The position numbers were made by a program, and so were the translations under genes. Shown here piece after piece: positions 5,626 to 11,068 of a stretch of DNA of 11,068 nt. Within the stretch, counting starts at the first letter, position 1. Every line of letters starts with the position of its first letter. The DNA is taken from positions 1-11,068 of the forward strand of contig JAAZID010000248.1 in NCBI GenBank assembly GCA_012510295.1. The letters are read 5' to 3'. The notes under the pieces are model-generated. The model was given only the letters and a program-made list of their open reading frames with translations. It was not told the DNA's origin and made no database searches. The DNA comes from Methanomicrobiales archaeon (GTDB lineage Archaea > Halobacteriota > Methanomicrobia > Methanomicrobiales > Methanoculleaceae).

Positions 5626-6780
5626 CTACTTCACCGACTCTTTGACCTTGTCGACGACGTCCTGAAAGAAGCCTTTGCCCTTCTTTGCGCCCCTCGTAGA
5701 GGGTTTCTTCCCTTCGATGTCGAGCAGGCGTTCATAGAGCTCACGCTCCTCGTCCGTCAGACGATCGGGCACGACGATGTGCACCCGCACCAGCATATCG
5801 CCGGGTCTCGTCTGCCACCGCACGCCCTCGCCCGGTATCTTCAGCCCGGTGTTGTACTGGACCCCCGCCGGTATATCGAGGATGACCGTCCGCTCGTCGA
5901 TCGTCTTGACCTCGACCTCTGACCCCAGGGTCGCTTGGGCGGGCGTGATCTCGATGGCCGTCTCCAGGTCGTCCCCCCGGCGGGTGAACGTCCTGTGCGG
6001 TGCGACGGCGATCTCGATGAAGAGGTCTCCGCTCGGCGCACCGTACTCCCCGGCGTCTCCATACCCCTCCATCCGGAGCCGCATGCCCGTATCCACGCCC
6101 GGCGGAACCTTGACCTTCACGGTCTGCCGGGCGCGCTGGTGCCCGCTCCCGCCACAGGTCTTGCACCGGGACTCAGGGATCTTCCCCCGCCCGCCACAGG
6201 TGGTGCAGGTGGTCATACGGACAAAGCTCCCGAAGATCGACTGGTTCACCTGCCGCATCTGCCCACTACCGCCGCAGGTCGTGCACGTCGTGAACTTCTT
6301 CGTCTCACTCCCCGAACCATCGCACGCCGGGCAGGGTTCGATGTGATCGAGGGAGACCTCCTTCTCGGTCCCGAAGGCCGCCTCCTTGAGCGTGACCTGC
6401 ATCTTCATCAGGAGGTCGGCGCCGGGGCGCGGACCGGAGCGCTGCCGGCCCCCGAATCCACCGCCGAAGAAGGTATCGAATATATCTCCGAACCCTGAGA
6501 AGTCAGCACTAAATCCTCCGGAATACCCTCCGCCGCCATACGAGCCTTTCGAGGCGTTGCTGTAGGCGGCATGCCCCATCTGGTCGTACTGGGCCCGTTT
6601 CTGGGGGTCGGAGAGGACGCTGTAAGCCTCGTTGATCTTCTTGAACCTCTCCTCGGCCCCCTCCTCCTTGCAGACGTCGGGGTGGTACTTTCGCGCCAGG
6701 TTCCGGTAGGCTTTCTTGATCTCCTTATCGTCGGCGCCTTTCGAGACGCCGAGGGTATCATAGTAGCTGTCCGGACCCAT
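5626..6780 (-). CDS. dnaJ: Molecular chaperone DnaJ (type I Hsp40)
   Basis: Co-chaperone that delivers unfolded proteins to DnaK and stimulates its ATPase. The 384-residue protein has the full type I order: J domain (1-70) with the HPD motif at 33-35, a Gly/Phe-rich linker (about 80-115), four CxxCxGxG zinc-binding repeats (Cys pairs at 150/153, 166/169, 192/195 and 206/209), then the two beta-barrel substrate-binding domains and a basic, helical C-terminus. No key residue is missing. ATG 6780 gives the expected MGPDSYYDTLGV start; a GTG at 6789 overlaps the dnaK stop (GTGA) and would add three residues. A G-rich stretch (GAGGGGG) sits directly before ATG, closer than an ideal ribosome-binding site, so translation is probably coupled to dnaK. 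Last gene of grpE-dnaK-dnaJ, followed at once by a terminator. Confidence 0.96.
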   Translation of the reverse strand: MGPDSYYDTLGVSKGADDKEIKKAYRNLARKYHPDVCKEEGAEERFKKINEAYSVLSDPQKRAQYDQMGHAAYSNASKGSYGGGGYSGGFSADFSGFGDIFDTFFGGGFGGRQRSGPRPGADLLMKMQVTLKEAAFGTEKEVSLDHIEPCPACDGSGSETKKFTTCTTCGGSGQMRQVNQSIFGSFVRMTTCTTCGGRGKIPESRCKTCGGSGHQRARQTVKVKVPPGVDTGMRLRMEGYGDAGEYGAPSGDLFIEIAVAPHRTFTRRGDDLETAIEITPAQATLGSEVEVKTIDERTVILDIPAGVQYNTGLKIPGEGVRWQTRPGDMLVRVHIVVPDRLTDEERELYERLLDIEGKKPSTRGAKKGKGFFQDVVDKVKESVK

Positions 6781-6785
6781 CCCCC

Positions 6786-8615
6786 TCACTCTTCTTTGAC
6801 TTCGTAATCAGCATCAACGACGGTATCATCATCCTTCTTTTCGGCCCCCTCCGCCTGCTGCTGAGCGGCGGCCTGGGCCTGCTGGTACATCTTTGTCGTG
6901 ACCGCATATACCGCTTCGGTCAGGGCATCCATCTTCTGTTTGATGGCTTCGAGATCCTCGCCCTCAAGCGCCTCCTTGAGGTCGGCGATCCCGCTCTCGA
7001 TCTTCTGCCGCTCAACATCGTCGATCACGTCCTTCGCTTCCTTTAAGGCGCGCTCAGCGGCAAAGATTGCGGTATCGGCGGTGTTCCTGAGGTCGATCTC
7101 CTCGCGCTTCTTCTTATCCTCTTCCTCGAACTTCTTTGCGTCGTTCATCATCCGGTCGATCTCTGTATCGGATGGGCGGGAGTCCTGCGGTTTGATGGTG
7201 ATCGACTGCTCGTTCCCGGTGCCGAGGTCCTTTGCCGAGACGTGAACGATACCGTTTGCGTCGATATCGAACGTGACCTCGATCTGCGGGATGCCACGGG
7301 GTGCTGCCGGGATCCCGGTGAGCTGGAACCGGCCGAGCGTGAAGTTGTCCTTCGCAAGCGCCCGTTCGCCCTGGACGACGTGGATCTCGACGGAGGTCTG
7401 GCCGTCGGCAGCTGTCGAGAAGATCTGGCTCTTCCGCGTCGGGATGGTGGTGTTGCGGTCGATGAGTTTCGTCGCGATCCCGCCGAGCGTCTCGATACCG
7501 AGCGAGAGCGGGGTCACATCCAGGAGCAGGACATCCTTGGTCTCGCCAGTGAGCACGCCGGCCTGGATGGCGGCGCCGAGAGCGACGCACTCGTCGGGGT
7601 TGATACCCTTGTCGGGCTCTTTTTTGAGGACCTTCTTTATGGTCTCCTGGACGAGCGGAACCCGGGTCGACCCGCCGACGAGGAGGACGTGGTCGATATC
7701 ATCAGCGCTCAGTTTGGCGTCGGAGAGTGCCTGTCTCACCGGCCCGAGGGTCGAGTCGACGAGGTCGGCGATGAGCTGCTCAAACTTCGCACGGGTGAGG
7801 TCGAAGTCCAGGAACTTGGGACCGCTCTCCGTCGTGGTGATGTAGGGGAGGTTGATGTTCGTCTTCTGGACGGTAGAGAGTTCGATCTTCGCGTTCTCGG
7901 CCGCGTCCCGCAGGCGCTGCATGGCGACCGGATCTTTCCTGAGGTCGATCCCCTCATTTTTCCGGAACTCGTCGACCAGGTAGTTGACGACCAGTTCGTC
8001 AAAGTCATCGCCGCCGAGGCGGTTGTTGCCGGCGGTCGACTTGACCTCAAAGACGCCGTCACCGAGCTGGAGGATGGAGACATCGAACGTACCGCCGCCG
8101 AGGTCGTAGACGAGCACCGTCGCCTCGCCCTCCCTGTCGATACCGTAGGCGAGCGCGCTTGCGGTCGGCTCGTTGATGATCCGGAGCACCTCAAGCCCCG
8201 CGATGGTCCCTGCATCCTTCGTCGCCTGCCTCTGGGCATCGTTGAAGTAGGCGGGCACCGTTATGACGGCCTTTGCGATCTTCTCGCCCAGGTACTCTTC
8301 TGCATCCAGCTTCATCTTCTGGAGGATCATCGCAGAGATCTCCTGGGGGGTGTATTCCTTACTCCCGATTGTTACCTTCTCGTTTGTACCCATCCTGCGC
8401 TTGATCGACTGGATGGTGCGGTTCGGGTTCGTGATCGCCTGTCGCTTTGCGACGTTGCCGACCAGTCGCTCACCCTCTTTTGTGAACGCTACGACGGATG
8501 GGGTTGTCCTGCCGCCTTCGGCGTTGGCGATGATCGTCGCCCGCCCGCCCTCCATGATCGCCATGCATGAGTTGGTTGTTCCAAGATCGATACCGAGAAC
8601 TTTCTCTGAAACCAT
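6786..8615 (-). CDS. dnaK: Molecular chaperone DnaK (Hsp70)
   Basis: ATP-driven chaperone that binds exposed hydrophobic segments of client proteins, cycling with DnaJ and GrpE. The 609-residue protein has an intact nucleotide-binding domain: phosphate 1 [10 protein letters not shown] (8-17), catalytic Lys in SIKRRMG (72), phosphate 2 [10 protein letters not shown] (169-178) and adenosine loop [10 protein letters not shown] (311-320). The interdomain linker DVLLLDV is at 361-367, then the beta-sandwich substrate domain, a helical lid rich in Lys/Glu, and a Gln/Ala-rich tail ending in acidic residues. Between the SIKRRMG and [13 protein letters not shown] segments it lacks the roughly 24-residue insert of E. 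coli DnaK, a deletion shared with Gram-positive and archaeal proteins and linked to transfer between them. ATG 8615 has GGAGGAG eight bases upstream, inside the end of grpE; the genes are five bases apart. Confidence 0.98.
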   Translation of the reverse strand: MVSEKVLGIDLGTTNSCMAIMEGGRATIIANAEGGRTTPSVVAFTKEGERLVGNVAKRQAITNPNRTIQSIKRRMGTNEKVTIGSKEYTPQEISAMILQKMKLDAEEYLGEKIAKAVITVPAYFNDAQRQATKDAGTIAGLEVLRIINEPTASALAYGIDREGEATVLVYDLGGGTFDVSILQLGDGVFEVKSTAGNNRLGGDDFDELVVNYLVDEFRKNEGIDLRKDPVAMQRLRDAAENAKIELSTVQKTNINLPYITTTESGPKFLDFDLTRAKFEQLIADLVDSTLGPVRQALSDAKLSADDIDHVLLVGGSTRVPLVQETIKKVLKKEPDKGINPDECVALGAAIQAGVLTGETKDVLLLDVTPLSLGIETLGGIATKLIDRNTTIPTRKSQIFSTAADGQTSVEIHVVQGERALAKDNFTLGRFQLTGIPAAPRGIPQIEVTFDIDANGIVHVSAKDLGTGNEQSITIKPQDSRPSDTEIDRMMNDAKKFEEEDKKKREEIDLRNTADTAIFAAERALKEAKDVIDDVERQKIESGIADLKEALEGEDLEAIKQKMDALTEAVYAVTTKMYQQAQAAAQQQAEGAEKKDDDTVVDADYEVKEE

Positions 8616-8620
8616 TGTGT

Positions 8621-9130
8621 TTACTCCTCCAATCCTTTAGATACTACAACTTTTGCGCACCTGATGACCTTATCCTGCATACAGTATCCGCACATGATCT
8701 CATCGATCACGGTGCCCTCCTCTACATCCGAAGGGACATAGGCAACCGCCTCCTGCCGCTCCGGGTCGAAAGGAAGATCCCGCGATTCGATGGGCCTGAT
8801 GCCGTGCCGGTCGAGGATGGTCGTGAAGAGTTTCCTGATCTGCTCCATCCCCTCCCGGAGGCCTGCACCTTCGGCCTTCTCCGCCCGCTCGAAGTTATCC
8901 ATGACCTCGAGCAACTCCACCGCAAACTCTTCGATGGCGAAGGTTGTGCGGGTGTCGATCTCGCGGGCCATTCGCTTCCGGTAGTTGTCGAAATCTGCTG
9001 CAAGACGTAGATAACGGCTGTTGAGGTCATCATATGCCTTCTGCAGCTCTTCAAGCGCTGGAGATACCGCATCCGCCTCTTCTGTGAGATCCGGTTGCCT
9101 CTCGTTTGATTTGGATGTTTCCTCCTTCAT
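8621..9130 (-). CDS. grpE: Nucleotide exchange factor GrpE
   Basis: Releases ADP from DnaK and so triggers client release. The 169-residue protein has a disordered acidic N-terminus, a long coiled coil (about 20-65), the dimer-helix motifs DFDNYRKRM and [11 protein letters not shown], and the C-terminal beta domain that contacts DnaK, ending [18 protein letters not shown]. GrpE usually has Pro where this has Cys (RCAKV), and two further Cys are adjacent; their role is unknown. The frame stays open up to 9175, but the ATG at 9130 is preferred: the longer form adds a hydrophobic, non-GrpE stretch whose DNA contains the probable TATA box. That box lies about 25 bp before ATG 9130, suggesting a leaderless mRNA. 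First gene of the chaperone operon, divergent from purH. Confidence 0.95.
   Translation of the reverse strand: MKEETSKSNERQPDLTEEADAVSPALEELQKAYDDLNSRYLRLAADFDNYRKRMAREIDTRTTFAIEEFAVELLEVMDNFERAEKAEGAGLREGMEQIRKLFTTILDRHGIRPIESRDLPFDPERQEAVAYVPSDVEEGTVIDEIMCGYCMQDKVIRCAKVVVSKGLEE
8624..8630 (-). promoter_or_regulatory. Shine-Dalgarno of dnaK inside the end of grpE
   Basis: GGAGGAG encodes the last Glu codons of grpE and lies eight bases before the dnaK ATG. Ribosomes finishing grpE stop within this site, which favours coupled translation and a fixed GrpE:DnaK output. Confidence 0.75.
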
Positions 9131-9150
9131 ACGCCTAACCTGTTTTAAAA

Positions 9151-9160
9151 TGATATAGTG
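9151..9160 (-). promoter_or_regulatory. Proximal TATA box of grpE
   Basis: On the minus strand CACTATATCA is centred about 25 bp before the A of ATG 9130, placing the transcription start on or next to the start codon. No strong Shine-Dalgarno precedes grpE (only AGGTTAGG), in line with a leaderless transcript. Confidence 0.55.
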
Positions 9161-9170
9161 TATGGGTTTG

Positions 9171-9200
9171 ATCATTTATTGTAATGTAGTTCTATATAAC
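9171..9200 (-). promoter_or_regulatory. Distal TATA-like element of grpE with an acs-like box
   Basis: On the minus strand GTTATATAGA (9200-9191) is a second TATA-like box, followed by ACTACATTAC and AATAAATGAT. The layout and the bases ATATAG then CTACATTA match the acs promoter. Use of this box would give a grpE leader of about 40 nt. The same AT-rich stretch also reads TCTATATAAC on the plus strand, so it might start a divergent transcript toward purH. Confidence 0.4.
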
Positions 9201-9288
9201 GTTAATGAATACTGCATACGTCCATCCCTTATAACAGGCTGGTTCTCCGATCGGGGCTCATCCCGCAGTATTTTCTCGCAGTACACGG

Positions 9289-9338
9289 ACCGGCGGGAAG
9301 CCGGTTGCTTTCCCCGGAGGAAGGTACCGGTGGCCTTC
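9289..9338 (+). repeat. Hairpins in the grpE-purH gap
   Basis: ACCGGC (9289-9294) pairs with GCCGGT (9300-9305) around GGGAA, and GAAGG (9320-9324) pairs with CCTTC (9334-9338) around a palindromic ACCGGT. Together with the hairpin at 9369-9381 they make the upstream part of this 299-bp gap look structured. The rest of the gap holds promoter-like elements on both strands and one short possible reading frame; no known RNA family is recognised. Confidence 0.35.
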
Positions 9339-9368
9339 ATGGCGTCGATACTCCATCCCCGAGGTGAG

Positions 9369-9384
9369 ACCGGCGACCGGTTTT
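9369..9384 (+). terminator. Weak hairpin plus T4, upstream of purH
   Basis: ACCGG (9369-9373) pairs with CCGGT (9377-9381) across CGA, and the T-run continues to 9384. It could end a transcript that begins near 9221 or simply be chance in GC-rich DNA. It lies before the predicted purH promoter, so it would not affect a purH mRNA that starts at its own TATA box. Confidence 0.25.
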
Positions 9385-9398
9385 GCTGGCAGCACCAG

Positions 9399-9407
9399 GT
9401 ATATCTC
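9399..9407 (+). promoter_or_regulatory. Probable TATA box of purH
   Basis: GTATATCTC is centred about 27 bp before ATG 9430, and no Shine-Dalgarno sequence lies between. This again predicts transcription starting at or just before the initiation codon. Confidence 0.5.
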
Positions 9408-9429
9408 TGCATCCCGCTCACGTGTAGCT

Positions 9430-10914
9430 ATGAAGTGGGCACTGCTGTCAGTCTGGGATAAAGCGGGCATCGTCGATCTCGCCCGAGTGCTCGTAGAACA
9501 TGGCTACCGGATACTGAGCTCCGGCGGTACCGGTGCTGCGCTCCAGCAGGCGGGGGTTTCGTATACGGATGTCTCCACCTACACCGGGTTTCCCGAGATG
9601 ATGCACGGGCGGGTGAAGACCCTCCACCCGAAGATCCATGGGGGTATCCTCGGGCGGCGCGGCATCGATGACGCCGTTATGCAGGAGTATGGCATCGACC
9701 CGATCGACCTTGTCGTGGTGAACCTCTATCCTTTCGAGGCGATGAGCGCCGCCGGACTCTCGCTCGATGAGATCATCGAGTACATCGATATCGGCGGTCC
9801 GGCGATGGTGCGGGCGGCGGCAAAGAACCACAAGTATGTCGCTGTCGTGGTCGACCCGGCCGATTATGGAATGGTCGTGGGAGCGGTCCAGAAGGGTGGT
9901 TTCTCCCCTGAGGAGCGACTGGGCCTTGCTGCAAAAGCGTTTGCCCGGACGGCTGCCTATGATGGTGCGATCACGAACTACCTCACCGGCACAGGTCGGC
10001 CGTTCCCCGGGACCCTCAACGTCCAGTTCAGGAACGGGCGGGCGCTACGCTACGGTGAGAACCCTCACCAGGCGGCGGCGGTCTATGGCGATGCCGGCAT
10101 CGCCGCGGTGGAGTCTATCCAGGGTAAACAGATGTCGTACAACAATTACCTCGATCTCGATGCCGCCGTCGGGCTGCTCCGGGAGTTTGAGGAGTGCGCT
10201 GTAGTCATCGTCAAGCACAACAACCCCTGTGGTGTCGCAACGGGGGATGGGCTCCTCGATACCTACATAGCCGCCCGGGAGGTCGACCCGGTCTCGGCCT
10301 ATGGCTCGATCGTCGCCATGAACCGCGAGGTGACGGGGGATGTCGCCCGGGAGGTCACAAAGACGTTCGTCGAGGTCGTGATCGCGCCCTCCTACGCCCC
10401 GGAGGCGCTCGAGATCATGCGGGTGAAGGAGAATATGCGGGTGCTCAGGCTGCCTGAGCCGGTTGTGCAGGAGGAGATCCGGAGTATCGACGGCGGGGTC
10501 CTCGTCCAGCGGACGGAGCCCTACCGCGAGGACTGGGAGGTCGTGAGCGAGCGGGATCCGACCGCCCGGGAGATGCGGGCGATGGAGCTCGCCCTGAAGG
10601 TCTGCCGGCACACAAAGAGCAACGCCATCATATTCGCAGATGAAGAGGCGGTCATCGGGATCGGTGCCGGCCAGATGAACCGTGTCGAGTCGGCGGAGAT
10701 CGCGGTCAGGAAGGCCCGAAAACCCCTCGCCGGTTCAGCGGTCGCGTCGGATGCTTTCCTGCCGTTCCCCGATACCCTGGAGGTCGCGGCGGCGGCGGGT
10801 GCGACGGCGCTCGTTCAGCCGGGTGGCTCGATCCGGGATCAGGAGGTCATCGATGCGGCGAACCGGCTCAATATCGCGATGATCTTTACGGGCGTGCGGC
10901 ACTTCCGACACTAA
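9430..10914 (+). CDS. purH: Bifunctional AICAR transformylase/IMP cyclohydrolase PurH
   Basis: Catalyses the last two steps of de novo IMP synthesis: formylation of AICAR, then ring closure. The 494-residue protein is slightly shorter than the usual 510-530. The N-terminal MGS-like cyclohydrolase domain (about 1-190) shows LSSGGTG, GRVKTLHPKIHGG, NLYPFE and IDIGGPAMVRAAAKN. The transformylase domain shows RYGENPHQAA, KHNNPCG with the catalytic Lys-His at 262-263, KSNAIIF, GAGQMNRVES, ASDAFLPFPD and the terminal GVRHFRH. Both active sites look intact. ATG 9430 is chosen because MKWALLSVWDKAGI matches the family start; the frame is open upstream to 9364, but that extension contains the probable TATA box. 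Characterised PurH uses 10-formyl-tetrahydrofolate, whereas many archaea use PurP and PurO instead. A T6 tract follows. Confidence 0.97.
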   Translation: MKWALLSVWDKAGIVDLARVLVEHGYRILSSGGTGAALQQAGVSYTDVSTYTGFPEMMHGRVKTLHPKIHGGILGRRGIDDAVMQEYGIDPIDLVVVNLYPFEAMSAAGLSLDEIIEYIDIGGPAMVRAAAKNHKYVAVVVDPADYGMVVGAVQKGGFSPEERLGLAAKAFARTAAYDGAITNYLTGTGRPFPGTLNVQFRNGRALRYGENPHQAAAVYGDAGIAAVESIQGKQMSYNNYLDLDAAVGLLREFEECAVVIVKHNNPCGVATGDGLLDTYIAAREVDPVSAYGSIVAMNREVTGDVAREVTKTFVEVVIAPSYAPEALEIMRVKENMRVLRLPEPVVQEEIRSIDGGVLVQRTEPYREDWEVVSERDPTAREMRAMELALKVCRHTKSNAIIFADEEAVIGIGAGQMNRVESAEIAVRKARKPLAGSAVASDAFLPFPDTLEVAAAAGATALVQPGGSIRDQEVIDAANRLNIAMIFTGVRHFRH

Positions 10915-10918
10915 ATAC

Positions 10919-10924
10919 TTTTTT
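10919..10924 (+). terminator. T-tract after purH
   Basis: Six consecutive T begin five bases after the purH stop codon. U-rich tracts without a stem are the usual signal for archaeal termination. Confidence 0.5.
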
Positions 10925-10942
10925 CGGGTGGCTTGCAAACAA

Positions 10943-10949
10943 CTATATG
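10943..10949 (+). promoter_or_regulatory. Probable TATA box of the last gene
   Basis: CTATATG is centred near 10946, predicting a start around 10972, just before the GAAGGTG ribosome-binding site (10971-10977) of the gene starting at 10984. A slightly earlier start would retain that whole site. Confidence 0.4.
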
Positions 10950-10983
10950 AACTACTTCCGTTCCATGGCCGAAGGTGTTTCCT

Positions 10984-11068
10984 ATGGACTACGGCAGTAT
11001 CATATCGGGGTCGTTTGAATACACAAAAGAGGCCCTCTGGGGCAGGTGGGGGCGGTGGGTCATCCTGA
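10984..11068 (+). CDS. DUF4013-like membrane protein, N-terminal fragment (cut by window edge)
   Basis: Only 28 codons are present. The start MDYGSIISGSFEYTKEAL and the following WGRWGRWVIL resemble the N-terminus of DUF4013 proteins, multi-spanning membrane proteins of unknown function common in methanogens, in which a first membrane helix begins at this point. ATG 10984 has GAAGGTG six bases upstream. An ATG at 10964 is out of frame. The identification rests on a short segment. Confidence 0.55.
   Translation, partial: MDYGSIISGSFEYTKEALWGRWGRWVIL

Noticed and set aside
4866..5645. A 259-codon open frame antisense to the permease gene
   Set aside because: The minus strand encodes a clear membrane protein; the antisense product is hydrophilic and without motifs.
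5935..6498. Open frames opposite the DnaJ zinc-finger region
   Set aside because: The repeated CxxCxGxG codons produce repetitive antisense frames; dnaJ is unambiguous.
7242..8570. A 442-codon open frame antisense to dnaK
   Set aside because: Typical artefact opposite conserved GC-rich dnaK; the product is a run of charged residues with no family resemblance.
9131..9175. GrpE start at 9175 with 15 more residues
   Set aside because: The extension is unlike GrpE N-termini and its DNA holds the probable TATA box; ATG 9130 fits a leaderless start.
9364..9429. PurH start at GTG 9364 with 22 more residues
   Set aside because: The extension contains the probable promoter and PurH proteins begin at the MKWALLSV position.
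9131..9429. CIRCE/HrcA-type heat-shock operator before grpE
   Set aside because: No TTAGCACTC and GAGTGCTAA pair in the region on either strand.
1..11068. Mobile element, CRISPR array, tRNA or defence system
   Set aside because: No transposase or integrase frame, no regularly spaced direct repeats, no cloverleaf or terminal CCA-type structure was seen; all large genes are housekeeping families.

Overview
The window looks like chromosomal DNA of a GC-rich methanogenic euryarchaeon, most likely a member of the Methanomicrobiales close to Methanoculleus. This is an inference from protein style, not from a database search. The support is an archaeal TATA-binding protein, an archaeal Clp1/Grc3-type RNA kinase, a DUF4013-like membrane protein of the kind common in methanogens, archaeal TATA boxes with little Shine-Dalgarno use, and bacterial-type DnaK/DnaJ/GrpE and PurH, which occur in this lineage. 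It is a core-genome neighbourhood. I see no insertion sequence, prophage, CRISPR array, tRNA or rRNA.

Layout, left to right. (1) The C-terminal part of an endonuclease III-related HhH-GPD DNA glycosylase (2-343, +). (2) A 244-bp gap with stacked hairpins and a perfect 22-bp palindrome, leading into acs (588-2486, +), AMP-forming acetyl-CoA synthetase. (3) tbp (2646-3209, +), TATA-binding protein, probably on a leaderless mRNA. (4) A Clp1/Grc3-family polynucleotide 5'-kinase (3400-4296, +). (5) A minus-strand block: grpE (9130-8621), dnaK (8615-6786) and dnaJ (6780-5626) form a tight chaperone operon that ends in a strong hairpin plus T-run. After it comes an ArsB/NhaD/CitM-type permease (5576-4275), whose 3' end overlaps the RNA-kinase gene tail to tail by 22 bp. 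(6) A 299-bp divergent gap with several promoter elements and hairpins. (7) purH (9430-10914, +), bifunctional AICAR transformylase/IMP cyclohydrolase. (8) The first 28 codons of a DUF4013-like membrane protein (10984-11068, +).

How the genes work together. GrpE, DnaK and DnaJ form one complete Hsp70 cycle and are translationally close-packed. The other genes are independent housekeeping functions: acetate activation, transcription initiation, RNA 5'-end processing, ion transport and purine synthesis.

I found no convincing undescribed system. The most worthwhile observations are regulatory: the palindrome placed between the TATA box and the predicted start site of acs, a partly matching element upstream of grpE, predicted leaderless starts for tbp, grpE and purH, and a second TATA-like box touching the tbp start codon. 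At the protein level, Acs has Asn where the GHR motif normally has Arg, and the glycosylase has Glu where bifunctional endonuclease III has its catalytic Lys.
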